Positions 55,374 through 64,000 of a stretch of 64,000 nucleotides of DNA are shown here, piece after piece. The notes under the pieces were generated by a model. That model ran no database searches and had not been told where the DNA came from. It worked only from the letters and a program-made list of their open reading frames with translations. Location: the NCBI RefSeq assembly GCF_900128905.1, contig NZ_FQTV01000007.1, positions 124,001-188,000 of the forward strand, read 5' to 3'. The first letter of the stretch is position 1; every line of letters starts with the position of its first letter. The DNA is from Bacteroides luti (GTDB lineage Bacteria; Bacteroidota; Bacteroidia; Bacteroidales; Bacteroidaceae). The translations under genes and the position numbers were made by a program.

Positions 55374-58300
55374 ATGCAGAATATAAACTATCCAATATTA
55401 CAGAAAGTATCTTTATTTTTACTTTTATTGTTTTGTCCATTTTGGGCAAATTCTCAAAATGAAATTATTCAGCATTTAAAGTTTAAACAGCTTTCTACGC
55501 TTAATGGCTTACCTACTGATGAGGTGCAGAAGGTTTTTCAGGATAAAGATGGTTATATATGGATTGCTACAAGAAGTGGCTTGTGTCTTTATGACGGTTA
55601 TCAGGTAAAAACTTATAAGGCTAATCTATACACACCGGAATTGTTCACAAGTAATAATATCCTTTGTCTTGCCGACGACAATAACCACAATTTATGGATT
55701 GGTACCCTCGACGGGCTGAATATTCTCAATAAGAAGACTGGTGTAATACGTAAGATTTTTATTCCCGGAATTGCAAACAATGCAATTTCATGTTTACTGA
55801 TTGGCAAAGATAATACTGTTTGGGTAGGTACAGATTCTGGCTTATGCAGATATATTCCTCAGAATGATTCTTTTGAAGTTCTGGTTAATTCGAAGACTAA
55901 TGGTGTATTGAATCCAACTGCTATTAAGTCTCTTATTGAAGATTCGAAAGGGAATATATGGATTGGTACATGGTCGGCCGGACTTTACAGATATGATCCT
56001 AAGGTTAAAAGGTATTATGCATATCCTAAAATGAATAATCGTAATTCGGCTCATGTTATTTATGAAGATTACAAAAAAAGGATATGGGTTGGTACATGGA
56101 GTGAGGGATTGTTCTTATTAGAGAACCCTTATGATATGAAACATCTGCGATGGAAGAAGTTTGTTCATCAGAATGGAAATCCTAATAGCTTGTCGGATAA
56201 TATCGTCTATTCAATATCTGAGGATCTGAATACTCACACTCTTTGGGTGGGTACGCGTAGCGGACTTAGTATAACTCCGCAGGATGGCTCGGGATATTTT
56301 ATTAATTATCTTCCAGAAAGTAAAAGTTATCCATTGATTAGTAATGAGGTTAACTCTATTATTAGAGATCATTTTGGAATGATGTGGATGGGAACTATTG
56401 GAGGTGGTGTGTGTTGGGTGAGCACTAAACAAACTCATTTTAATCAATATAATATTGAATCGATTAAGAGTGAACTACCTACAAACTCGGTGAAAAGTCT
56501 TTATGTAGATGACGACGGACTGGTTTGGATGGGGATAGGTACTTATGGATTGGCTGCATACAATCCAAAAAATAATGTTTGCAACTATTATCCAAAGATT
56601 CCTGAATTCTCCAATATAAGTAGCATGCCTACTGTCAACACGATTGTTCGCATGAAAAGAACAAATGAATTGTGGATAGGTACTTATGATGGAGGTATCT
56701 TTGTTTACAAGAAAGGGCAGAAGGTAAAGGTGATGTTACCCGAGAATACTCCTTTTTTAAAAGAAGCTTGTGTTTCCGCTATAAAGGAAGACAGGAAGGG
56801 CAACTGCTGGATTGGTACCCGTAGTGGATTATGCGTGAGGTATAATAACGGTAAAGGTTATATCTTTAATACTCTTTTGGTTAACAATAAAGATCTTAGT
56901 CGTTGTACCATTCGTTCTCTCTGCGAAGACAACGACGGAACAATATGGTGTGGTACGGGAAATTATGGACTAATACGTCTTTCCGGAAATTTACAGAATC
57001 CTAAATTAACGAAGTTTACTCAATATTCGTTGAGTAACAACAAACTGAATTGTTTGGATGCTCTATGTCTGTTTAAGGATAATATAGGAAGACTATGGCT
57101 TGGAACAGAAGGAGGAGGACTTAATTTGTATGATAGAGAAAAAGATACTTTTATTTCCATTAATAAACTTATTAATCTTCCGGGGGATGTTGTGAGTAGT
57201 ATACAACAGGATAAGAAAGGAAATCTTTGGCTTGGCACAAATTATGGTCTTGTAAGGTTGCGTGTTGAAAAGAACCTGAAAGAATCGAGTTTCCGTGTTT
57301 ATACTACAGCAGATGGTTTGCAGGATAATTTCTTTATTCAGAACTCTTCTTTTAATAAGAACGGAGAATTGTTTTTTGGTGGATATAAAGGATATAACAG
57401 TTTCTTTCCTGACAGAATGGAAGATAATGTGATGAAAGTTCCTGTTGTTATAACAGATATAAAGATTCTTAATCAGAGCTTCGGAACTCTGGATGATGAA
57501 CTTAGAAATAGAATTTCTGAAGAGACTCCAGGATTTACAAAAAGAATAGAGCTACCTTATAAATATAAGAACTTTACAATTGAATTTGCTGCTCTGGTTT
57601 ATAATAACTCAAGGGGAAACAAGTATGCATATAAGCTGGAAGGATTCGATAAAGACTGGCAGTACACAGATGCATTGCGCCGATTTGCGAATTATAATAA
57701 CCTGAAGAGTGGTACTTATACATTCAGACTGAAGGCAACGAATGAAAATGGTGTGTGGAATGAAACGGAAACAGTATTGGAAGTTGTTATTCTTCCTCCT
57801 TTCTGGGCTACCTGGTGGGCTTACCTATTATATATAATTGCAGGAGTTCTGATAGCTCGTTTCTCTTTAAGAGTTGCAAGGAACAGAATGCAGTTGAAGA
57901 ATGATTTGAAATTGCAGCAGATGGAACAGGTAAAATCAGAAGAAGTAAACCATGCGAAACTGCAGTTCTTTACAAATATTACTCACGAACTTTTAACTCC
58001 GCTGACTATCATCTCGGCTACTGTTGATGATTTGAAGATGATTTCTCCTCAAAACCGCGAACATTATGGTGTGATGCAGAATAATATATCTCGTCTGATT
58101 CGTTTGTTGCAACAGATTCTTGAATTCAGAAAAGCCGAAACAGGTAACCTGAAACTAAAGGTGTCTAATGATAATCTGGCGGTGTTCTTGAGAAAAGAGG
58201 TAGAGAGCCTTCGTCCTTTGATGAAAAAGAAAAAGATTCATTTGTCGGTAGTTTGCGATCCGGAAAATATAATGGGGTATTTTGATCCTGACAAGTTAGA

Positions 58301-59528
58301 CAAGATAGTATATAACTTACTGTCCAATGCTTCCAAATACAATAGTGAAGGCGGATTTGTTCAGGTAAATCTAAGTTGTGATTCAAATAAGGAATATGCA
58401 ATACTTTCTGTAAAAGACAATGGAAAGGGTATCCCTCCGGAGAAAGTAAAGACTTTATTTAAACGTTTTTATGAAGGAGATTATCGTCGCTTTAATACCA
58501 TTGGCACAGGAATCGGACTTTCTCTGACTAAAGATCTGGTAGAATTGCATCAGGGAACTATTACTGCTGAAAGTGAAGTTGATAAAGGTACTACTTTCAC
58601 TGTCAGGATACCAATAGATTGTTCATTCTATAATGAAGATGAAATAGATGAGATGAAGGATGTATCTTCAGAAGGAACCATTTCGGATCTTGAACTTTCT
58701 GTTCCGGAACCGGAAAAAACTACTGAGGCAAAATCTCATTCTTTATTGGTTATTGAAGATAATGAGGAGTTGTTGCAACTGATGACTCAATTATTAAGTA
58801 GAGAATATAATGTGCTTACAGCGCAAAACGGCAAGGAGGGTATTTCCATTGTTGAGAATGAAGATATTGACCTTATTGTATCCGATATTATGATGCCTGA
58901 GATGGATGGTATAGAGTTTTGTAAACACATAAAGAATAATTTCGAAACTTGCCATATACCTTTGATTCTGCTTACTGCAAAGAATAAAGAGGAAGATAGG
59001 ATTGAAGCTTACGATTCCGGAGCCGACGGGTTTATAAGCAAACCATTCAAGCTTACTGTATTGCATGCTAAAATTAAAAATCTTCTGAAGAACAAAGAGA
59101 GGGTAGCGAAAGATTTCAAGAAACAATTGGTTTTTGAAATGAAAGAGCTAAGCTATACAAGTATGGATGAAGACTTCTTGCAACGTGCTATTGACTGTGT
59201 TCACAGACATCTTGACAATTCAGAATTCGACCAGCAGCAGTTCATTGAAGAAATGGGTTCAAGTAAGTCTACTTTATATAAGAAACTGAAATCGCTTACC
59301 GGACTCAATACATCGGCCTTTATACGTAACATTCGATTGAAAGCTGCCTGTAAAATTGTAGAAGAGAAAAAGAAAATCCGGATCTCGGAATTAGCTTATG
59401 CAGTTGGATTTAATGACCCTAAGTATTTTAGTGCATGTTTTAAAAAAGAGTTCGGTATGCTGCCAAGCGAATATATTGAAAGATATATGCCGGAATCGTT
59501 TGTCCCGGAACCTGAGGAAAACGAATAA
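55374..59528 (+). CDS. Hybrid two-component system regulator (HTCS) of PUL 2
   Basis: This 1384-residue protein has a signal peptide (ending FWANSQ), then two-component-propeller repeats (WIATRSGL, WIGTLDGL, WVGTDSGL and many more) forming the periplasmic sensor. A Y_Y_Y domain (about 735-800) and one membrane helix near 815 follow, then HisKA with His871 in NITHELLTPLT, HATPase (IVYNLLSNASKY, VKDNGKGIP, GTGIGLSL), a receiver with Asp1171 in IVSDIMMPEMDG, and AraC-type HTH (YKKLKSLTGLNTSAFI, GMLPSEYIE). The Arg of the H-box is Leu here. It is followed on the same strand by the PUL 2 susC, its likely target. Confidence 0.96.
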   Translation: MQNINYPILQKVSLFLLLLFCPFWANSQNEIIQHLKFKQLSTLNGLPTDEVQKVFQDKDGYIWIATRSGLCLYDGYQVKTYKANLYTPELFTSNNILCLADDNNHNLWIGTLDGLNILNKKTGVIRKIFIPGIANNAISCLLIGKDNTVWVGTDSGLCRYIPQNDSFEVLVNSKTNGVLNPTAIKSLIEDSKGNIWIGTWSAGLYRYDPKVKRYYAYPKMNNRNSAHVIYEDYKKRIWVGTWSEGLFLLENPYDMKHLRWKKFVHQNGNPNSLSDNIVYSISEDLNTHTLWVGTRSGLSITPQDGSGYFINYLPESKSYPLISNEVNSIIRDHFGMMWMGTIGGGVCWVSTKQTHFNQYNIESIKSELPTNSVKSLYVDDDGLVWMGIGTYGLAAYNPKNNVCNYYPKIPEFSNISSMPTVNTIVRMKRTNELWIGTYDGGIFVYKKGQKVKVMLPENTPFLKEACVSAIKEDRKGNCWIGTRSGLCVRYNNGKGYIFNTLLVNNKDLSRCTIRSLCEDNDGTIWCGTGNYGLIRLSGNLQNPKLTKFTQYSLSNNKLNCLDALCLFKDNIGRLWLGTEGGGLNLYDREKDTFISINKLINLPGDVVSSIQQDKKGNLWLGTNYGLVRLRVEKNLKESSFRVYTTADGLQDNFFIQNSSFNKNGELFFGGYKGYNSFFPDRMEDNVMKVPVVITDIKILNQSFGTLDDELRNRISEETPGFTKRIELPYKYKNFTIEFAALVYNNSRGNKYAYKLEGFDKDWQYTDALRRFANYNNLKSGTYTFRLKATNENGVWNETETVLEVVILPPFWATWWAYLLYIIAGVLIARFSLRVARNRMQLKNDLKLQQMEQVKSEEVNHAKLQFFTNITHELLTPLTIISATVDDLKMISPQNREHYGVMQNNISRLIRLLQQILEFRKAETGNLKLKVSNDNLAVFLRKEVESLRPLMKKKKIHLSVVCDPENIMGYFDPDKLDKIVYNLLSNASKYNSEGGFVQVNLSCDSNKEYAILSVKDNGKGIPPEKVKTLFKRFYEGDYRRFNTIGTGIGLSLTKDLVELHQGTITAESEVDKGTTFTVRIPIDCSFYNEDEIDEMKDVSSEGTISDLELSVPEPEKTTEAKSHSLLVIEDNEELLQLMTQLLSREYNVLTAQNGKEGISIVENEDIDLIVSDIMMPEMDGIEFCKHIKNNFETCHIPLILLTAKNKEEDRIEAYDSGADGFISKPFKLTVLHAKIKNLLKNKERVAKDFKKQLVFEMKELSYTSMDEDFLQRAIDCVHRHLDNSEFDQQQFIEEMGSSKSTLYKKLKSLTGLNTSAFIRNIRLKAACKIVEEKKKIRISELAYAVGFNDPKYFSACFKKEFGMLPSEYIERYMPESFVPEPEENE

Positions 59529-59553
59529 GAATATATAAGGTTTGCCTGTTGGA

Positions 59554-59610
59554 TTATTGCCCAATGGTTTCCATTTATTCACCAATAAACCTGAATCCAT
59601 TGGGCAATAA
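59554..59610 (+). terminator. Hairpin after HTCS 2
   Basis: A 14-bp perfect stem (59554-59567 with 59597-59610) with a 29-nt loop lies 26 bp after the stop codon. The following T content is weak. Confidence 0.6.
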
Positions 59611-60089
59611 ATTGTAATTTAATAAATCAGTACATTAACAAGCAACTACTATCAGTACTTTTATTGCTTTTTTAAATAGAATGCATTGTTTAATGAGCAT
59701 GTAATCAGTTATTTATGTGTTTTTTCCTTTTGTGAACTTTTCATTATTAAAAATCAGAAAGATATAAGGTTGTTTTGAGGGGGGTAACATGCTCTCTCCT
59801 TCTGAAACCCTTTGGTAATGGGGGTGCTAAATTTTATCCCGAGACATATAAAAGATGTTTTATTTAAAGTTTGTCACCACAGGTAAAATATGCATACGTG
59901 TAATTGACACTAATAGTAAAAGAATGAATTTATCTCTTAATGTAAGTGGGTATAATTATAGCTCAAAGTAGTAGAATATCCCATATTCCTCTTAAAATAG
60001 CTATATTCAGACTTCTGTATTGTTAAGGATTGATAAATTTGCTAAGTGATTATTAAGCAAAGATGTTTAATCTTAAAGTTTATAACTAA
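59611..60089 (+). promoter_or_regulatory. Upstream region of PUL 2
   Basis: This 479-bp stretch is without a gene. A -7 box (TAAATTTG, 60034-60041) lies 48 bp before the susC ATG, with no matching -33 box, as for an activator-dependent promoter. G-runs at 59778-59784 and 59818-59824 stand out in the AT-rich sequence. No clear operator repeat was found by eye. Confidence 0.5.
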
Positions 60090-63000
60090 ATGAAAAAACA
60101 AAAAACTTTTCATGAGTGTAGAGGAAAACGGCAGCTTGTACCTGTTAAATGGGTAATACGCTTGTCTGTTTTATTATTTGCACTTTATTCCCCTTTTCAA
60201 CTAAGACTTTTTGCCGAAAATAACTCTCTGGAAATATCTCAGCAAAGTACGCAAAAGATTTCCGGCGTTGTTAAAGACTCAAAAGGAGAATCAATCATTG
60301 GTGCTAATGTGTTGATTGAAGGCACTAAGGTTAGTACTGTAACAGATTTAAATGGTATTTTTACTCTCCAGTTACCTAATGGAGCAGCAAGACTTAAAAT
60401 CTCTTTTATTGGATATAAAGATAAAATTGTTCCAATAAGAAAAGGTGTTTCTATGTCTATCGAATTAGATGAAGATACACATGTATTAGATGAAGTTCAG
60501 GTTGTAGCTTATGGCGTTCAGAAGAAAGTATCAATTACAGGTGCTATTTCTTCTATGAAGGGTGACGATCTGCTAAAAACACCTGTGGGTTCTATCTCTA
60601 ATATTCTTTCAGGACAGATTACTGGTGTTTCTTCTGTTCAGTATTCAGGAGAGCCCGGTGCCGATGCTGCAGATATTTATGTTCGTGGTATTGCTACATG
60701 GAACGATGCTTCTCCAATTATTCAGGTTGATGGAGTAGACCGTGATTTCTCACAAATCGACCCAAATGAAATTGAAAGTATCACAGTTCTTAAGGATGCT
60801 TCTGCTACGGCTGTATTTGGTGTAAGAGGTGCAAATGGTGTAATATTGATAACAACCAAACGTGGTGCCGAAGGCAAAGCAAAAGTTTCACTTTCCAGCT
60901 CGTATGGGGTTAATGTTATGACAAAGCAACTTGATTTTGCTAATTCTTACCAGTATGCTTCATATTATAATGAGATGCAGGTAAATGATGGTGGTGTACC
61001 TACCTTTAGTAATGATCAACTTGAAAAGTTCCGCACACATTCTGATCCTATTCTTTATCCGGATATTAACTGGATTGATTATTGTATGAAGAATTCAGCG
61101 TTCCAGTCACAACACAATGTTAATATCTCAGGTGGAACTGAAGGTATGCGTTACTTTGTTTCAACTGGTTTGTTTACTCAGGCTGGTATGTTTAAGCAAT
61201 TTAATGCGAACGATGATTTTAACTTTGATTATAAAAGGTATAACTACAGAGCAAATCTTGATTTTGATATAACTAAATCTACTTTGTTATCTGTAAATAT
61301 CGGTGGTAGGGTAGAAACTAAACGTACTCCGGAATCAGGAGAAGATCAAAACCAATTATTCCGTAAGCTTTATTGGGCTGTACCTTTTGCCGGTGCCGGA
61401 ATTATTGACGGTAAACGCGTTGTATCGAATGCTGATTATTTGCCATTCACCGGTACTGATGGTCTTTCTTCATATTATGGAAAGGGATTCAGAACAACAA
61501 CTACTAATGTATTAAATCTCGACTTGGCTTTAAATCAAAAGCTGGACTTTATAACAAAAGGACTTTCCTTAAAATTGAAAGGTGCATATAATAGTGAATA
61601 TGCAAATAAAAAAGTCGCAAGTTCTTCAAAAGCATATTATACTCCTATATCAGGAGCAAATGGTGCTATTGATTATAGAAAAAATGGATCTGATTCTCAA
61701 TTAAGCTATAGCGAACCAGACGATCAGTTCAGTAAAGCGCGTGACTGGTATATGGAATTGGGTATGAATTATTCCCGCAAGTTTGGAGATCATAATGTGA
61801 ACGGTTTGGTGTTGTACAATCAATCAAAAAGATACTATCCCGGAGGTTCTTATGATGATATACCTTCTGCATATGTAGGTTTTGTTGGTCGTGCTACTTA
61901 TGATTGGAAATCCAGATATCTGGCAGAATTCAATATTGGTTATAATGGTTCTGAAAACTTTGCTCCGGGTAATCGTTATGGAATTTTCCCTGCAGGTTCA
62001 TTAGGATGGGTTCTTAGTGAGGAATCATTCTTTAAGCCAATTAAGAATGTTGTTAGCTATATGAAACTACGTGCATCTTTAGGTGTAGTAGGTAATGATA
62101 AATGTAATAATCAACGTTTCTTATATATTCCTGATGCTTATAATCTGGGTGGCGGATACTATTTTGGTACAAATACAGGAAGTAGTAAGCCAGGTGCATA
62201 CGAATCAACAAAATCTTATGCAAATGTTACATGGGAAAAAGCTACAAAGCAAAATTATGGAGTGGACTTTACTGTTTTGAAAGATCATTTGAATGTTTCT
62301 TTTGACTATTTCTACGAGAAACGAAAAGATATATTAATGACTCCGGATTATTTGCCAAGCATTCTTGGAATGAGCCTTCCGGTTGTTAATGTTGGTAAGA
62401 CAGAAAATAAGGGTTTTGAACTTCAATTGAAATGGAACGATCAGGTTGGTAAAGATTTCCGTTACTGGGCAAATGCTAATCTATCTTTTGCACGCAACAA
62501 GATTTTATATATGAATGAGGTGAAGCAAAATGAAAATTGGATGTACAAAACTGGTCGCGTTATTAGTTCAAGATCTATGTATAAGTTCTGGGGATTCTAT
62601 GATGAAACTGCCGATGCAAGATATAAAGCTCAGTTTGGTCATGAAATTGCCGATCATGGTATTGAACTGAAACCTGGTGATTGCGTATATACTGATTTGA
62701 ATAATGATGGCAAGATTACAGGTGATGATGCTACTCGTAATTTAGGTTACACAGATGCTCCGGAATATACAGCCGGATTAAATATGGGATTTAGCTGGAA
62801 GAATTTTGATTTCTCAATGCAATGGACAGGTGCATGGAATGTTGACCGTATGTTAAGCGAATTCCGTCAACCTCTTGGAGATACATTCAACAAAGGTTTG
62901 TTGCTTTATCAATACGAAAAGACATGGCGCACATCCGAAGATACATACTCTGCTAAATATCCAAGAATTTCGGGCTTACATGCATCAAATAACTATGCAG

Positions 63001-63242
63001 GTTCTGATTTATATCTTATTGATGCTAGCTATTTGAGATTAAAAAGCATTGAATTAGGTTACAATTTTGATTTTGCTTTCATGAAAAAATTGAAAATGAA
63101 CCAATGTCGTTTGTATGTAAATGGATATAACTTGTTGACTTTTACAGGATTTAAATGGGGAGATCCGGAATCAAGACAAAGTGATCGCCCAAATTATCCA
63201 TTAACTCGAGTATTTAATATTGGTTTAAAGGTTGGATTCTAA
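60090..63242 (+). CDS. SusC/RagA-family TonB-dependent transporter of PUL 2
   Basis: This 1050-residue protein has an unusually long positively charged N-terminus before the signal-peptide hydrophobic core (VIRLSVLLFALYSPF, about 22-36). It has a carboxypeptidase-like domain (about 55-130, ISGVVKDSKGESIIGANVLI), TonB-box-like DEVQVVAYGVQ, a plug (IQVDGVDRDFSQIDP, FGVRGANGVILITTKRG) and a barrel ending in VFNIGLKVGF. It imports an unknown oligosaccharide with the SusD encoded 13 bp downstream. It lies next to HTCS 2, which probably controls it. Confidence 0.97.
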   Translation: MKKQKTFHECRGKRQLVPVKWVIRLSVLLFALYSPFQLRLFAENNSLEISQQSTQKISGVVKDSKGESIIGANVLIEGTKVSTVTDLNGIFTLQLPNGAARLKISFIGYKDKIVPIRKGVSMSIELDEDTHVLDEVQVVAYGVQKKVSITGAISSMKGDDLLKTPVGSISNILSGQITGVSSVQYSGEPGADAADIYVRGIATWNDASPIIQVDGVDRDFSQIDPNEIESITVLKDASATAVFGVRGANGVILITTKRGAEGKAKVSLSSSYGVNVMTKQLDFANSYQYASYYNEMQVNDGGVPTFSNDQLEKFRTHSDPILYPDINWIDYCMKNSAFQSQHNVNISGGTEGMRYFVSTGLFTQAGMFKQFNANDDFNFDYKRYNYRANLDFDITKSTLLSVNIGGRVETKRTPESGEDQNQLFRKLYWAVPFAGAGIIDGKRVVSNADYLPFTGTDGLSSYYGKGFRTTTTNVLNLDLALNQKLDFITKGLSLKLKGAYNSEYANKKVASSSKAYYTPISGANGAIDYRKNGSDSQLSYSEPDDQFSKARDWYMELGMNYSRKFGDHNVNGLVLYNQSKRYYPGGSYDDIPSAYVGFVGRATYDWKSRYLAEFNIGYNGSENFAPGNRYGIFPAGSLGWVLSEESFFKPIKNVVSYMKLRASLGVVGNDKCNNQRFLYIPDAYNLGGGYYFGTNTGSSKPGAYESTKSYANVTWEKATKQNYGVDFTVLKDHLNVSFDYFYEKRKDILMTPDYLPSILGMSLPVVNVGKTENKGFELQLKWNDQVGKDFRYWANANLSFARNKILYMNEVKQNENWMYKTGRVISSRSMYKFWGFYDETADARYKAQFGHEIADHGIELKPGDCVYTDLNNDGKITGDDATRNLGYTDAPEYTAGLNMGFSWKNFDFSMQWTGAWNVDRMLSEFRQPLGDTFNKGLLLYQYEKTWRTSEDTYSAKYPRISGLHASNNYAGSDLYLIDASYLRLKSIELGYNFDFAFMKKLKMNQCRLYVNGYNLLTFTGFKWGDPESRQSDRPNYPLTRVFNIGLKVGF

Positions 63243-63255
63243 TACTTTGATAAAA

Positions 63256-64000
63256 ATGAAACATTTTAGTAAGTGGTTTATCGGAACATTTGTTGTAGCT
63301 ACAATGGCTACCTCATGTGTGGATGACATAAAATTCGGTGATAGTTTCCTGGAAAAGGCTCCGGGAGTTGCTGTTACGCAAGATACAATTTTTGGAAAAG
63401 CTGAATATGCTCGTCGTTTTCTTTGGAACGCATATAGCAAACTTTATTATGGGTTAGCAACCAACTGGAATATGGTTGATGGCAAAATGAACACCGGTAT
63501 GTTTGAAGTGCTTTCTGACTGCTGGCATAGTCATAATTCATGGGATGGATTAAATAGAAAATATTATTCAGGCTCTTATAAGGCTAGTGATGAAGATGGT
63601 GCTGACGATACTCGCTTTGGATATACAAAGGAAAATTGTTGGGTAGCAATACGTGCTTCTTTATTATTCATAGAAAATGTAGAGCGTGTTCCTGATATGG
63701 ATGATAGCGAGAAAAAACGTTTGGCTGCAGAGGCAAAAGTTATTATAGCATCACGTTATTTCGACTTGTTCAGACATTATGGTGGATTGCCAATATTGGA
63801 TAAATCTTATGATGTTCAGTCAAGCTATGAATTACCTAGAGCAACAGTAGAAGAAACGGTTAACTACATGACTCGCTTGCTTGATGAAGCAGCTCCTGTT
63901 CTTCCTTGGGACCTGGATGCTGATGGTGAATCAAACTGGCAAGGTCGTTTTACAAAAGCTGCAGCTATGGGATTGAAATGTAAAGTCCTTCTTTTTGCTG
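63256..64000 (+). CDS. SusD/RagB-family lipoprotein of PUL 2 (cut by window end)
   Basis: The frame from the ATG at 63256 is open to the window edge (about 248 residues seen). It has a signal peptide and lipobox (FVVATMATSCVDDIKF, Cys21), then the SusD N-terminal domain: FGKAEYARRFLWNAYSKLYYG, RLAAEAKVIIASRYFDLFRHYGGLPIL and GRFTKAAAMGLKCKVLLFA. It binds the PUL 2 glycan on the cell surface with the SusC at 60090. The C-terminal half lies beyond the window. Confidence 0.93.
   Translation, partial: MKHFSKWFIGTFVVATMATSCVDDIKFGDSFLEKAPGVAVTQDTIFGKAEYARRFLWNAYSKLYYGLATNWNMVDGKMNTGMFEVLSDCWHSHNSWDGLNRKYYSGSYKASDEDGADDTRFGYTKENCWVAIRASLLFIENVERVPDMDDSEKKRLAAEAKVIIASRYFDLFRHYGGLPILDKSYDVQSSYELPRATVEETVNYMTRLLDEAAPVLPWDLDADGESNWQGRFTKAAAMGLKCKVLLFA

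Overview
This is AT-rich chromosomal DNA from a member of the Bacteroidales, most likely a Bacteroides or close relative. The evidence is two SusC/SusD polysaccharide-utilisation loci (PULs) with giant hybrid two-component regulators, lipoproteins with Bacteroidetes-type lipoboxes, many promoters of the Bacteroides form (TTTG, about 19-21 bp, TAnnTTTG), and a core of Bacteroides-type genes (DUF4199, DUF6452/DUF6048, a GH57/GT4/debranching glycogen cluster).

Layout. 0-2.2 kb: the tail of a GH2 glycosidase, a methyltransferase and a YcxB-like membrane protein. 2.4-16.8 kb: PUL 1, transcribed leftward as surface glycan-binding lipoprotein, SusC, SusD, GH30 and GH35 beta-galactosidase, and divergent from its hybrid two-component regulator (HTCS). 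The shared promoter region carries a palindrome plus a direct repeat that look like the regulator's operator. The GH30/GH35 pair suggests a galactan-type side chain as substrate. 16.9-20.1 kb: a DUF4153 membrane protein and a secreted GH43 enzyme.

20.1-39.2 kb is an accessory island, nearly all on the minus strand. It holds a HigB/HigA-ImmA toxin-antitoxin pair, decayed ORFs with 21-bp and 12-bp tandem repeats, a type III restriction system (Mod and Res) interleaved with an ApeA-like HEPN protein and an SNF2 helicase, a second helicase with a WG-like C-terminus, an HU-like protein, and a VapE-type primase/ATPase. In the gap between mod and the HEPN gene lies a complete opposite-strand small-RNA unit, with a consensus promoter, a foldable body and an intrinsic terminator. 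This HEPN-plus-ncRNA arrangement inside a restriction locus is the most interesting feature of the window.

39.3-64 kb returns to core genes. These are a two-gene membrane operon under a strikingly symmetrical double operator, a tiny sRNA candidate, crcB with a DUF190 gene, and a probable SRP RNA followed by two tandem identical tRNA-Thr genes. Next come a DUF4199/GT2/DUF6452/DUF6048/mntP operon, panC-panD, glycogen metabolism genes, marC, a Crp/Fnr regulator and enolase. The window ends with a second HTCS followed by the start of PUL 2 (SusC complete, SusD cut by the window edge).

Functions are assigned from motifs and family resemblance read by eye; no database search was run.
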